DNA from: an uncultured Collinsella sp.
GTDB lineage: Bacteria > Actinomycetota > Coriobacteriia > Coriobacteriales > Coriobacteriaceae
Direction: 5' to 3'
Length of the DNA: 25,104 nt
NCBI GenBank assembly: GCA_934654835.1
Contig: CAKUGY010000022.1
Span: forward strand, 1 to 25,104
Shown piece by piece: positions 1 to 8,113 of this stretch. The notes under the pieces are model-generated. The model saw only the letters and a program-made list of their open reading frames with translations. It did not search any database and was not told the DNA's origin. Every line of letters starts with the position of its first letter. Position 1 is the first letter of the stretch. The position numbers and the translations under genes are program-made.

Positions 1-11
1 TATACTCATGG

Positions 12-48
12 AAAACCTCCCATTTCCCGATGTCCAAGAAATGGGAGG
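12..48 (-). terminator. Intrinsic terminator of the ATPase gene
   Basis: An 11-bp perfect stem (16-26 with 38-48) encloses an 11-nt loop. Read on the minus strand it is followed by TTTT (12-15). It lies about 30 nt past the stop codon of the minus-strand ATPase gene, after a half copy of the family A repeat. The T-tract is short, so the efficiency is uncertain. Confidence 0.6.
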
Positions 49-54
49 CAGTTC

Positions 55-79
55 ACAGGCACCTTTGTGGTGGTTTTTT
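55..79. repeat. Family A palindromic repeat, truncated half copy
   Basis: This 25-nt stretch, ACAGGCACC followed by TTTGTGGTGG and a T-run, is identical to the right half of the full repeats at 20368-20408 and 24094-24135. The left half is missing; an unrelated hairpin (16-48) lies where it would be. On the minus strand the repeat starts directly after the TAG stop of the ATPase gene (80-82). Confidence 0.8.
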
Positions 80-1186
80 CTACAGCTGACTTCGCAGGTA
101 GTCGAGCATATAGGGAACAGCAAAGCGTACGTAACCGCGTCGCGCCTGCTCGATTACACCGGCGTCAATAAGACGACGGCGATACTTTTGTGCGTAGTCG
201 GGTGTGACCGACATGCGCTCGGCTACATCAGAGATGCGCGACGCGCCGTCTTCGTCGTCTGCCATCGCGACGAGAAACGCGACGTCTTGGTCCGACAGTG
301 CGGCGAGCGTCGTCTCGCACACATCGTTTTCGAAATCTACTTTTGACGCCTCGATGGCTCCGTCGACCTGCTCTTGCGTTACGCGCTCTCCTGCCTGGCA
401 TCGATTGGCGATGTTGTAACCAATGAGCTGCAGCATATAGGGAGAGCCTTGGGTCGCGCGAGCGGCATTCAACCGAAGCTCACTTGGAACATCAAGGCCA
501 AGCTCTTCGAAAGCCCGCTGATAATAGGCGTCTACGTCTCCGACCGAAAGCGGTTCGAGCTTGACTTTGCGTGCGCGGTTGAGAAATGTCAGGACACGAT
601 CGTTGAGTGTCGCCGAGACGGCCCCCGGAAGGCCCGCCATAACGAGCGCGACGTTGAGCCTCTCGCCGACCAGCTCCTGATAGGCGGTGACGAGTTGCCT
701 GATCTCGGGCGAGTTTGCCTGGAGCTCGTCGATGAGGATGAGGATGCCGTGCCCCTGTTCGGTCAGCTTGCGTGCCAACTGCGTGAGTTTGAACTGGAAG
801 CTCTTGGTCTCCTGCACATCGCGCGTGAACTCGAGGCCCGCCGAGAAACCAAAAACGCTTAGGCTGCCGCCCGCGAGCTTGGGAAGATGGCGCTTGCTGA
901 CGTAAGCCTCGCCTGCCTCTTGGATTTTCTCAACAATGCGCTCGAGCATGTCCTCGGAGGCAACGGTGGGCGTGGCGACGACGAAGCCAAGCTTGCGAGC
1001 GCGATCGGCGAGCTCCCACAGGAGAACCGTCTTGCCGCTGCCTCGCTGACCGAGCATGAGCATGGCGCGGTCTCGATTGCCCGGCTCCTGTTCAAGGCCG
1101 GAGATGAATGTCGAAATCACGCTCCCGCGCCCCACCAGATAGGACGGGCGATTTCCAAATGAGGGGGAGAAGATGGTTTCAGTCAT
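80..1186 (-). CDS. AAA-type ATP-binding protein of unknown role
   Basis: This 368-aa protein is a P-loop ATPase of the Orc/STAND-like AAA type. A Walker A motif, GQRGSGKT, lies at residues 46-53. A hydrophobic Walker B strand ending in DE lies at 148-154. An AGLPG sensor-1-like turn sits near 184-188. Residues from about 290 to the end look like a winged-helix domain (SDVAERMSVTPDYAQKYRRRL). There is no signal peptide or membrane segment, so it should be cytoplasmic. The start is supported by AGGAAAGGAG (complement of 1191-1200) four bases upstream. The gene stands alone and is bracketed by family A repeats (55-79 and 1237-1277). Proteins of this kind are often annotated only as ATP-binding protein; partner and substrate cannot be told from sequence. 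The ATPase assignment is secure, the biological role is not. Confidence 0.85.
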   Translation of the reverse strand: MTETIFSPSFGNRPSYLVGRGSVISTFISGLEQEPGNRDRAMLMLGQRGSGKTVLLWELADRARKLGFVVATPTVASEDMLERIVEKIQEAGEAYVSKRHLPKLAGGSLSVFGFSAGLEFTRDVQETKSFQFKLTQLARKLTEQGHGILILIDELQANSPEIRQLVTAYQELVGERLNVALVMAGLPGAVSATLNDRVLTFLNRARKVKLEPLSVGDVDAYYQRAFEELGLDVPSELRLNAARATQGSPYMLQLIGYNIANRCQAGERVTQEQVDGAIEASKVDFENDVCETTLAALSDQDVAFLVAMADDEDGASRISDVAERMSVTPDYAQKYRRRLIDAGVIEQARRGYVRFAVPYMLDYLRSQL

Positions 1187-1190
1187 GAGT

Positions 1191-1232
1191 CTCCTTTCCT
1201 TTTTTTCCTATTTTTTCCTTTTTTTCCTATTC
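1191..1232 (-). promoter_or_regulatory. Repetitive purine-rich leader of the ATPase gene
   Basis: On the minus strand, the 42 nt before the ATPase start are almost pure A/G. They contain several tandem AGGAAAAAA-like units separated by A6-A7 runs. The unit nearest the gene (AGGAAAGGAG) is the ribosome binding site. The other units could act as extra Shine-Dalgarno-like sites, and the homopolymer runs are prone to slippage. Confidence 0.5.
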
Positions 1233-1236
1233 AGTC

Positions 1237-1277
1237 AAACCACCACAAAGGTGCCTGTCCCCTTTGTGGTGGTTTTT
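1237..1277. repeat. Family A palindromic repeat, full copy
   Basis: A 41-nt element: AAACCACCACAAAGG, a short GC-rich centre (TGCCTGTCC), then CCTTTGTGGTGGTTTTT. The arms pair over about 14 bp and the right side ends in T5. It lies between the divergently transcribed ATPase and beta-glucosidase genes, in the opposite orientation to the copies at 20368 and 24094. Confidence 0.9.
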
Positions 1278-1371
1278 GATGGCGGGTATCAGAAAGTGTC
1301 AGACGCGGGCGGCCGCTGGGCGGCTGCGTGCGAAAAGAAGTGTCGACCTGCGTCGCTGCCGTTGAGCGGGA

Positions 1372-1385
1372 CCCCGTTTACGGGG
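1372..1385 (+). other. Small leader hairpin before the beta-glucosidase
   Basis: A 5-bp stem (CCCCG 1372-1376 with CGGGG 1381-1385) with a TTTA loop lies about 40 nt before the start of the GH1 gene. It has no T-run and does not match a recognisable BglG/LicT antiterminator site. Its role is unknown. Confidence 0.3.
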
Positions 1386-1426
1386 ATACTGAAACCACGA
1401 CAAGCAGCGTATGAAAGGATCGATGC

Positions 1427-2857
1427 ATGGCTTTCCGTAATGACTTCCTGTGGGGCGGCGCGACGGCTGCCAACCAGTGCGAGGGCGCCTACAACGTGGA
1501 CGGCCGCGGCCTGGCCAACGTGGATGTGGCCCCGCACGGCTCCGAGCGCTACGCGGTGGTCTCGGGCCAGCGCAAGATGCTCGACTTCGAGGACGGCTAC
1601 TACTATCCCGCGCAGACCGGCATCGATTTTTACCATCACTACAAGGAGGACATCGCCCTCTTTGCCGAGATGGGCTTTAAGACCTTCCGCATGAGCCTGG
1701 CCTGGACCCGCATCTTCCCCAACGGCGATGAGACCGAGCCCAACGAGGCCGGCCTGGCCTTTTACGAGGACGTGTTCCGCGAGTGCCAGAAGCATGGCAT
1801 CGAGCCGCTCGTGACCATCACGCACTTCGACTGCCCGATCCACCTCATCAAGGAGTACGGCGGCTGGCGCAACCGCAAGCTCATCGACTTCTACAAGAAC
1901 CTCGCGACCACGATATTCGCCCGCTACAAGGGCCTGGTGAAGTATTGGCTCACCTTTAACGAGATCAACATGATCCTGCACCTGCCGTTTATGGGTGCCG
2001 GCCTGGTCTTTGAGGAGGGCGAGAACAAGGAGGCCGTCGAGTACCTGGCCGCCCACAACGAGCTCGTCGCCAGCGCTTGGGCCACCAAGATCGCCCACGA
2101 GATCGACCCCGAGGTCAAGATCGGCTGCATGCTCGCCGCGGGCAGCTACTACCCCTACAGCTGCCGTCCGGGCGACGTGCGCCAGGCGCAGCTCGACAAC
2201 CAGGATAACTACTTTTTCGTCGACGTCCAGAGCCGCGGCTATTACCCGGCCTATGCCGTCAAGAAGCTCGAGCGTCTGGGCATCGATGTGGGCATGACCG
2301 ACGAGGACCGCGAGATCCTGGCCGCCAACACCGTCGACTTCATCAGCTTTAGCTACTACAGCACCCGCTGCTCCGCCGGTGCCGATAACCCCGAGGTCGA
2401 AAAGACCCAGGGCAACGCCTTCGCCGGTGCCAAGAATCCCTACCTGCAGCAGAGCCAGTGGGGCTGGGCCATCGATCCGCTGGGCTTTCGCATCACCCTC
2501 AACGACCTGTACGACCGCTATCAGAAGCCGCTGTTCGTGGTCGAGAACGGTCTGGGCGCCAAGGATGTTGTCGAGGAGGATGGCTCCATCAACGACGACT
2601 ACCGCATCGACTACCTGCGCCAGCACATCCAGACCATGCGCGACGCGGTGACCGAGGACGGCGTCGACCTGCTGGGTTACACCACCTGGGGCCCGATCGA
2701 CCTGGTCTCGGCCGGTACGGGCGAGATGTCCAAGCGCTATGGCTTTATCTATGTGGACCGCGACGACGCCGGCAACGGCACCCTCAAGCGCTCCAAGAAG
2801 AAGAGCTTCGACTGGTACAAGAAGGTAATCGCTTCCAACGGCGAAGATCTGGCCTAA
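1427..2857 (+). CDS. GH1 6-phospho-beta-glucosidase
   Basis: This 476-aa protein has the full length of glycoside hydrolase family 1. It should hydrolyse phosphorylated beta-glucosides (cellobiose-6-P or aryl-glucoside-6-P) delivered by a PTS, in the cytoplasm. The N-terminal signature FLWGGATAANQCEG is present. The acid/base glutamate is E179 in TFNEIN, and the nucleophile is E373 in FVVENG. The segment SAGTGEMSKRYGFIYVD (about 428-444) carries the Ser, Lys and Tyr that bind the sugar phosphate in BglA/AscB-type enzymes, which favours the 6-phospho form over a plain beta-glucosidase. GAAAGGA (1413-1419) lies seven bases before the ATG. No PTS gene adjoins it; the nearest EIIBC is at 15604. 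It is monocistronic and followed by a strong terminator. The exact aglycone preference cannot be read from the sequence. Confidence 0.93.
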   Translation: MAFRNDFLWGGATAANQCEGAYNVDGRGLANVDVAPHGSERYAVVSGQRKMLDFEDGYYYPAQTGIDFYHHYKEDIALFAEMGFKTFRMSLAWTRIFPNGDETEPNEAGLAFYEDVFRECQKHGIEPLVTITHFDCPIHLIKEYGGWRNRKLIDFYKNLATTIFARYKGLVKYWLTFNEINMILHLPFMGAGLVFEEGENKEAVEYLAAHNELVASAWATKIAHEIDPEVKIGCMLAAGSYYPYSCRPGDVRQAQLDNQDNYFFVDVQSRGYYPAYAVKKLERLGIDVGMTDEDREILAANTVDFISFSYYSTRCSAGADNPEVEKTQGNAFAGAKNPYLQQSQWGWAIDPLGFRITLNDLYDRYQKPLFVVENGLGAKDVVEEDGSINDDYRIDYLRQHIQTMRDAVTEDGVDLLGYTTWGPIDLVSAGTGEMSKRYGFIYVDRDDAGNGTLKRSKKKSFDWYKKVIASNGEDLA

Positions 2858-2897
2858 GGGTGCCGAATCCCCAACCTCATAGCCTCCTAACCAAGGT

Positions 2898-2931
2898 GCC
2901 CGGCGAGCAGTTTGCGCTCGTCGGGCGTTTT
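2898..2931 (+). terminator. Intrinsic terminator of the beta-glucosidase gene
   Basis: An 11-bp stem (2898-2908 with 2916-2926, one G-T pair) with a 7-nt loop, then GTTTT. It lies 40 nt past the stop codon. Confidence 0.85.
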
Positions 2932-2983
2932 GCCGTCTGCGGATTTTGGGACATGTGGCCCGCTTTTTGAGCCTACCTGTCGG

Positions 2984-2989
2984 TACACT
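2984..2989 (+). promoter_or_regulatory. Possible -10 box giving a near-leaderless mRNA
   Basis: TACACT sits nine bases before the ATG at 2999. No Shine-Dalgarno sequence lies between them, so transcription from this box would start at or next to the ATG. No convincing -35 is seen. If the real start is 3083, this box would give an ordinary leader. Confidence 0.35.
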
Positions 2990-2998
2990 AAAAGCACT

Positions 2999-4882
2999 AT
3001 GGGTACCCGTGAGCGACATATCGGCCACACGGCCGCCCGATCCGCGCCGGTGGCGGATCCCAGGGGCGGCAGGCTCTTCGCCATGCCGCGATTCCTCGTT
3101 GGCATAACGCACCTGGTGTACCGTCGCCGCGCTTTCGTCATTGCCGGTGTCATAACCGCACTATTTCTTCTGCTTTTGGCGGTCTTGCCGGCGTTATTCG
3201 CCTCTGATCCCAAGCTCTCCAGCATCGTGCCTGCCTATAGCGAGGTGTCCAAAGAAGTCGTGGACGGGCTTATCCATTCGAGCTCGATTCCGTTGCTTGT
3301 CGCTGCGATCACCTTTTCAATCTGGGGCGTGCTGGTTTACCTGCGCTGTTTGGATTACGTTTTGCGCCGGCGCCTCGTTGCCGTTGCCACCATCTGCGCC
3401 CTGTGGATGATCGAGGTCATCCTCAAGTACAAGTCGTTCACTCCGTTCTATGCCACGATCTTGTGGTACCTGTACTACGTCCCCATGACGCTCGTTCCGC
3501 TGCTCTATCAGCTGTGCGGCCTGCGTCTTGCAGGCTTGGAGCAACATCGTGCGGGCCGCCGCTACCGTACGGCCCTGTGGATTGCGGCCATCCTGCTTAT
3601 TGGGTTTGTGCTCACCAACGATTTTCACCGGCAGGTATTCCACTTTGACCGCGCAAGCGACACCTGGAGCAACGACTACACGTACGGCTGGGGCTATTTC
3701 GCTGTCTTGGTGTGGACGGCCTTTAACTTTGTCGCCTTCTTCATTTTGGTAGGTCGGTCCTCGTCCTATCGTATCCAGCGCTTTTCGGGCACGGCGGCAC
3801 TCGTGCTGCTGGGCGGCGCGTTCTTTGCCATCTCATACGCCCTACGCGTGCCTTGGGCGTGGAAACTCAACTTTTCGCTCGTCTACTGCGTGCTGTGCGT
3901 GGTGACGATGGAGATCTGCCTCGATTGCGGCGTCATCCCGTCGTATCACGATATCGCCGGCATCTTCGACACGCTGCCGCTCGATCTTAAAGTGCTGACG
4001 CGCGACCTGCGGGAAGTCTATGCCACGCCGGTGTCAAAGCCAATGCCGGAGGGTGTGCGCGAGGAGCTGCGGGCCCAGGAGCACGGGCATGCCCACGCCT
4101 TTGCCGTGGCGCCCGATCCCGATGTGATGTATCGCGCCTTTCCGCTGTTGGGCGGATCGGCCCTGCTTGCCCAGGACGTGTCGGAACTCAATGAGCTCAA
4201 CCGTGAGCTGGCGCATCGTCGCATGGAATTGCAACGCCAAAATGAACTGCTCACGGCCGACTACGACCTTAAGACGCATCTGGCAGACCAAGAGGCCGAG
4301 ACCCTGCTGGTCCAAGACGTTGACCAGGCGCTTGCCCGCGCACTCGACGAGATGTACGACCTGCTGAGCTCGCTGCCGCCGTTGACCGACGAGGCGTCTT
4401 CGCACGAGCGCTACCGCATGCTGCAGTGCGCCAAGATGCTCGTTGCCTATTGCAAACGCAAGGGGTCGCTCACCTTGGCGCAGCACGGAGAGAGCGGCTT
4501 TGACCGCGACCGGATCCAGCTGATCGCCAATGAGCTGGCAAGTGACCTGCGCACTATCGATATCGACTGCGCCTCGATCATCGCCATACGACGCCCGATG
4601 CACGCCAGCGCGGTGAGCGCGCTGTACGACTGCGTGTACGATTTTGCGTTCTTCGCCTACACCACCGACCATCCGGCGCTCATGTATCACCTGAGCGATC
4701 ATGACCGGTGCAGTGTCGAGCTGCGTGCCACGCTCTTTTCCGATGACGAGGAAGACTTGTCGCAGACGCCGGCCGCCCACGAACTCGAAAGCGCGCTGCA
4801 GGGGCGCAACGTGGCGTATCGTCTTGAGGGCGAACCCGGCCAGCTACGCATGATTGTCTTGATGCCGCGGGCGGGTGAGTGA
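2999..4882 (+). CDS. 8-TM sensor with degenerate histidine-kinase-like C-terminus
   Basis: This 627-aa membrane protein is the first gene of a signalling operon. About eight membrane helices are visible (roughly 45-68, 96-117, 126-143, 148-172, 191-206, 232-252, 264-282, 291-309). The segment LTNDFHRQVF (205-214) resembles the conserved motif of the histidine-kinase N-terminal 7TM sensor region. A coiled coil follows (about 392-430), then a helical region and a C-terminal alpha/beta region. Where a kinase would carry the N box there is ALYDCVYDFAFFAY (541-554) without the Asn, and no G boxes are seen. It therefore looks like a pseudokinase or receptor partner rather than an active kinase. The start is uncertain: 2999 has no ribosome binding site, 3083 is an alternative, and an upstream ATG at 2912 lies inside the terminator and is unlikely. 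The end overlaps the next gene. Confidence 0.75.
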   Translation: MGTRERHIGHTAARSAPVADPRGGRLFAMPRFLVGITHLVYRRRAFVIAGVITALFLLLLAVLPALFASDPKLSSIVPAYSEVSKEVVDGLIHSSSIPLLVAAITFSIWGVLVYLRCLDYVLRRRLVAVATICALWMIEVILKYKSFTPFYATILWYLYYVPMTLVPLLYQLCGLRLAGLEQHRAGRRYRTALWIAAILLIGFVLTNDFHRQVFHFDRASDTWSNDYTYGWGYFAVLVWTAFNFVAFFILVGRSSSYRIQRFSGTAALVLLGGAFFAISYALRVPWAWKLNFSLVYCVLCVVTMEICLDCGVIPSYHDIAGIFDTLPLDLKVLTRDLREVYATPVSKPMPEGVREELRAQEHGHAHAFAVAPDPDVMYRAFPLLGGSALLAQDVSELNELNRELAHRRMELQRQNELLTADYDLKTHLADQEAETLLVQDVDQALARALDEMYDLLSSLPPLTDEASSHERYRMLQCAKMLVAYCKRKGSLTLAQHGESGFDRDRIQLIANELASDLRTIDIDCASIIAIRRPMHASAVSALYDCVYDFAFFAYTTDHPALMYHLSDHDRCSVELRATLFSDDEEDLSQTPAAHELESALQGRNVAYRLEGEPGQLRMIVLMPRAGE

Positions 4883-6378
4883 CGATGCAGATCCCGCTTA
4901 TCCTTCCCCAGATTGTCGCACTTGACGTCGTCTTTGCCCTAGCGGCGTGCCTGCAGACCATCCACGTTCCGCTCATCGCATCGCGCCGCTCGTCCTACAA
5001 CCGCAAAGTGATTTGCGTCTACGAGGCGAGCCTTGTGTTGCACTTGATTATCTCGGCCGTCATCTTGTTCGCGCTGTCTGGCTCGTATTTGGTGGCGCCG
5101 CCTCACGTTGCCGCCGAGGCGGCAGGCGGGCTGCTATGGCTCAACGCCGCGATCTTTTTCTACGGCGTAGTGCTTATGGTGCGCTATCGTCGCCCCGTCA
5201 TGTTGGCCGAGCTGCTGCTCGTTGCCACCGTGACGCCGCCGGTGGTCTATGCCATGGGGCCGGCGTGGACCGCGGTCCTTATCGTAGAGGGAGCGTTCTT
5301 CCTGTTCCGTTCCGTTGCGGCACTCTTGATGGACGTTCGCAACCGTCAAGAAGACATCACCGCGTTCTCGACGATCGAGACCATCAACGTGATCCCCGTG
5401 GGCATCCTGTACCTGGATCCCAAGGGTCGCCCGCTGCTCATGAACCGCTGCATGCGCAAGAACCTCGTGGAGCTTCACATGCCTACCGACCTGCACGACA
5501 TGAGCGATACGTGGAGCGGCCTTCGAAAACTCAGCGCGCAGATGCCCGAGAGCAGCAAAAACCGCGTTCGAATCGACTTGGACCGCTTTGGTGAGGCGCG
5601 TGCGGTAATCGAGATTTCTCCTGCCGAGATTCGCCTATTTGTGCACGACGACGTTATGGTTTCGGGCCGTCTCTTTGAGCGCATTATCGGTCTGGATGTG
5701 ACGGAGTATGCGCATGCTCACGACCGCTTGGCGCAAGCCAACCACCTGCTCGAGCTTGCGGGCCAAGAACTTCAGGCTCAGATCGAAGAGGTCAAGAAGG
5801 TTGCCGACAATGCGGCCTACCTGCGCATGCGTGCCCGCGTGCACGACGTGATCGGCCAGCGCCTGTCCATCCTCCATCGATATCTGGAAGAGGGACGCCT
5901 GGACGACGAATCGCTCGAGCAGATTGACCCACTGCTGCGCTCGATTGCCGCCGACCTGCGCAGCGGTGGCGCTAGCGAGCCTGCGGAGCAACTGGGCGAT
6001 ATCGTTCATGCCTTTGGCCTGGTGAGCGTACGGATCGATGTAGATGGATCGCTTCCGGACGATGTGCACGTCGCTGCCGCCTTTTTGCAGATTATTCGCG
6101 AGGCCTCGACCAATGCGACCAAGCATGCGCAGGCCCACCAGGTCCAAGTACGCTTGTGGCGGGAGGCGCCGGACGGATGCGCCGTCGCGCGCATGACCAT
6201 TTCCAACGACGGCGCACCCGCTCCCGTATCGTATCGCGAGGGAACGGGTATCCCTGGTATGAGGCATGTCGCACAAGATCTGGGCGGTAGCCTGGAGGTC
6301 CACGCCGCCCCGCCCTTTACGCTTGAGGTATCCATCCCGCTGAGCCCCGACGTCACGGTCCAAAGGAGAAGCTCATGA
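4879..6378 (+). CDS. Membrane sensor histidine kinase (NarL/LuxR type)
   Basis: This 499-aa kinase has about five N-terminal membrane helices (10-32, 46-68, 82-102, 107-124, 131-150) and a PAS-like region (about 162-275). A coiled coil (280-310) follows, then a HisKA_3-type dimerisation segment with RVHDVIGQRLS, phospho-acceptor H322. The HATPase domain has an N box REASTNATKHA (407-417, N412) and a G box EGTGIPGM (454-461). It should autophosphorylate and pass phosphate to the response regulator encoded immediately downstream. The start is GTG 4879, overlapping the stop of the previous gene; ATG 4885 is an equally good alternative. The overlap implies translational coupling and matched amounts of the two membrane proteins. 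The signal sensed is unknown. Confidence 0.88.
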   Translation: MTMQIPLILPQIVALDVVFALAACLQTIHVPLIASRRSSYNRKVICVYEASLVLHLIISAVILFALSGSYLVAPPHVAAEAAGGLLWLNAAIFFYGVVLMVRYRRPVMLAELLLVATVTPPVVYAMGPAWTAVLIVEGAFFLFRSVAALLMDVRNRQEDITAFSTIETINVIPVGILYLDPKGRPLLMNRCMRKNLVELHMPTDLHDMSDTWSGLRKLSAQMPESSKNRVRIDLDRFGEARAVIEISPAEIRLFVHDDVMVSGRLFERIIGLDVTEYAHAHDRLAQANHLLELAGQELQAQIEEVKKVADNAAYLRMRARVHDVIGQRLSILHRYLEEGRLDDESLEQIDPLLRSIAADLRSGGASEPAEQLGDIVHAFGLVSVRIDVDGSLPDDVHVAAAFLQIIREASTNATKHAQAHQVQVRLWREAPDGCAVARMTISNDGAPAPVSYREGTGIPGMRHVAQDLGGSLEVHAAPPFTLEVSIPLSPDVTVQRRSS

Positions 6379-6998
6379 TTCGCGTCCTTATAGTCGAAGA
6401 TCAGGCCATCTTGCGCGAGAGCCTTGCGCGCTCCGTTGGCGACCAGCCCGATATGACCGTTGTCGCCGCGATTGCCGATGCGTCCGACGCCCTCGACGTT
6501 GTGCTCAAGGAGCGTCCGGACATGATATTGATGGACGTGTGCACCGAGCACGATTCCAACGGCATCGTGGCGGCGGCGCGCATCAAGGAGCAGCTGCCCG
6601 AGTGCCGCATCATTATCATGACGGGCATGCCCGAGATTACGTTTGTGGACCAAGCGCGCGAGGCCGGCGTCGACAGCTTTGTGTACAAAAATGTCGGCAT
6701 CGACGAGCTGTTTGCCGTGATGCGCTCCACGCTGGCGGGCTACTGCACGTTTCCCAAGCCGCCCGAGAGCATCTTTTCGGGCGCGGCGGCTCTCGATGAC
6801 GTCGAGCTTTCAATCCTGCGTCTGGCCTGCGAAGGCAAGAGCCGTCGCGAGATCGCGGCCGAGCTGTTTATGAGCGAAGGCACCATCAAGCGTCGCATAT
6901 CCGAGATCCTGAGCAAGACCGGCTACGACAACATCATGCGCCTGGCCGTGCACGCGGTGACCGAGGGCAGCATCGTCCCCAATATGGAGCGCCCGTAA
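6375..6998 (+). CDS. NarL/LuxR-family response regulator
   Basis: This 207-aa protein has a receiver domain (1-120) with the acidic pair E8/D9, phospho-acceptor D54 in ILMDV, T83 and K105. A LuxR-type helix-turn-helix follows (about 140-195, LSILRLACEGKSRREIAAELFMSEGTIKRRISEIL). Phosphorylation by the kinase upstream should control its DNA binding. The start is clear: AAAGGAGAA (6362-6370) precedes the ATG, which overlaps the kinase stop as ATGA. It ends the operon and is followed by a terminator. Target genes are unknown; autoregulation or control of nearby envelope genes would be typical but is not shown. Confidence 0.93.
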   Translation: MIRVLIVEDQAILRESLARSVGDQPDMTVVAAIADASDALDVVLKERPDMILMDVCTEHDSNGIVAAARIKEQLPECRIIIMTGMPEITFVDQAREAGVDSFVYKNVGIDELFAVMRSTLAGYCTFPKPPESIFSGAAALDDVELSILRLACEGKSRREIAAELFMSEGTIKRRISEILSKTGYDNIMRLAVHAVTEGSIVPNMERP

Positions 6999-7034
6999 TC
7001 GGCGCACTCGCCCGTACTTCGACGCCAAAAAGCT

Positions 7035-7080
7035 AGGCCGCCCGCCGTTTCGCATTCGAAAATGGCGGGCGGCCTGTTTG
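7035..7080 (+). terminator. Terminator of the signalling operon
   Basis: A 12-bp perfect GC-rich stem (7035-7046 with 7064-7075) is followed by GTTTG. It lies about 40 nt after the response-regulator stop codon. The T-tract is weak. Confidence 0.75.
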
Positions 7081-7105
7081 TGCGGACGGTACTTTGACGC
7101 AAAGC

Positions 7106-7140
7106 GACGGGGCCGCAGGATCATCTCCTGCGGCCCCGTC
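7106..7140 (-). terminator. Terminator of the lipoprotein gene
   Basis: A 15-bp perfect stem (7106-7120 with 7126-7140) with a 5-nt loop. On the minus strand it follows the lipoprotein stop (7191) by about 50 nt and is followed by GCTTTG, so the T-run is weak. It faces the plus-strand terminator at 7035, insulating the two convergent units. Confidence 0.7.
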
Positions 7141-7190
7141 TGGCATGTGCGCGGATGTGTCCGCCAATCCGCGGCTGTCGATGTCTGCCG

Positions 7191-8033
7191 TTACGCGATG
7201 GTTGCGCTGTAGGAGGCGACGTCCTCGTAGGAATCGGTCAGATAGGCGTCGATGCCGATGGTCGTGTTGACCAGGTCGTCGAGGCTATCGAGCTCGCCGC
7301 TCGAGAACGTGAATTCCTCGGTGGCGTTGGTGCCGGGCATCAGGTGAGCCGAGAACCAGGGCTCCTTCATGGTGCCGTTGACGTTGGTCTTGCCGCTGGG
7401 GGCGTAGAAGGTCAGGTCCTTGTCGCTCTTGTTGGTGATGTTGACGACAAAGCCGATGTCGCCCCAGTCGTCCTTGAACTTCTCGGTGATGGTGATGGTG
7501 CACAGGTCGTCATCGGCGACGGTGACGGCGGGGGAGATTTCAACGCTCTGAACGTCGTCGTCCTCGACGGCCTCGTCGATCTCGTCTTCCTTCTCGGCGG
7601 ACTCGCGATCCTTCTTCACCGTGCCGGACAGATCCTTGTCGGACTTGGTAAAGACAAGATTGCCGTCATCCTCTTCGAGGATGAGTTTGCCGTCCTTGAG
7701 CTTCATGTCGTGCGACTCGTCTTCGGCGGTGATCGTTACGGTGGTGGCGTCCTTGGCCTCCCATTTAAGGTCGACGACTTCAAGGAACAGGTCGAGAGCG
7801 CCTGTGCCGTCCTCATCGAGAATCAGGATGCAGTGGACACCCCAATCCTCGAGCATATCCATGTACTCATCGGTCAGCTCTTCGCCCTCCAGGGTTCCAC
7901 CCGAGAGCTCCCAGCTGCCGACGAAGTTGGCCTTGGGGTCCTTGCCGCCGCCGCTGCAGCCCGTCAGGGCAAAGGCGAGCGCTAGGACGCATGTCAGGAA
8001 TGCGAGTACGGACTTTTTGAACGTTGTCTTCAT
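7191..8033 (-). CDS. Secreted lipoprotein with a DUF5067-like C-terminal domain
   Basis: This 280-aa protein has a basic N-terminus, a hydrophobic stretch and a lipobox LTGC (23-26), so C26 should be lipidated and the protein anchored outside the membrane. Residues about 38-130 read like a small beta-rich domain (FVGSWELSGG, TGALDLFLEVVDLKWEAKDATTVTIT), similar to lipocalin-like domains of bacterial lipoproteins. An acidic linker follows (about 140-160). The C-terminal half (TITEKFKDDWGDIGFVVNITNKSDKDL onward) looks like an Ig-like domain of the DUF5067 type. AAGGAGGA lies eight bases upstream of the ATG. It is a single-gene unit. Function unknown; binding of a cell-surface ligand is a guess. 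Confidence 0.82.
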   Translation of the reverse strand: MKTTFKKSVLAFLTCVLALAFALTGCSGGGKDPKANFVGSWELSGGTLEGEELTDEYMDMLEDWGVHCILILDEDGTGALDLFLEVVDLKWEAKDATTVTITAEDESHDMKLKDGKLILEEDDGNLVFTKSDKDLSGTVKKDRESAEKEDEIDEAVEDDDVQSVEISPAVTVADDDLCTITITEKFKDDWGDIGFVVNITNKSDKDLTFYAPSGKTNVNGTMKEPWFSAHLMPGTNATEEFTFSSGELDSLDDLVNTTIGIDAYLTDSYEDVASYSATIA

Positions 8034-8072
8034 GGTGTCCTCCTTCTTGTGTGAAAACCCATAGAAGCAAAT

Positions 8073-8094
8073 GCGGGGGCGGCGGATCCCCCGC
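8073..8094 (-). terminator. Terminator of the zinc-ribbon/SPFH operon
   Basis: A 7-bp G/C stem (8073-8079 with 8088-8094) lies 20 nt past the stop of the SPFH gene on the minus strand, and is followed by ATTTGCTTCT. The stem is short and the T-run broken, so read-through into the lipoprotein gene is possible. Confidence 0.5.
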
Positions 8095-8113
8095 CAATTA
8101 CCAGATAAAGGGG

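Noticed and set aside
1237..1277. tRNA or riboswitch read from the hairpin before the beta-glucosidase
   Set aside because: It is a simple palindrome shared by three other loci; no cloverleaf or aptamer features.
1289..3112. 607-aa open frame on the minus strand opposite the beta-glucosidase
   Set aside because: It is a shadow of a GC-rich gene; the plus-strand frame has full GH1 motifs and a ribosome binding site.
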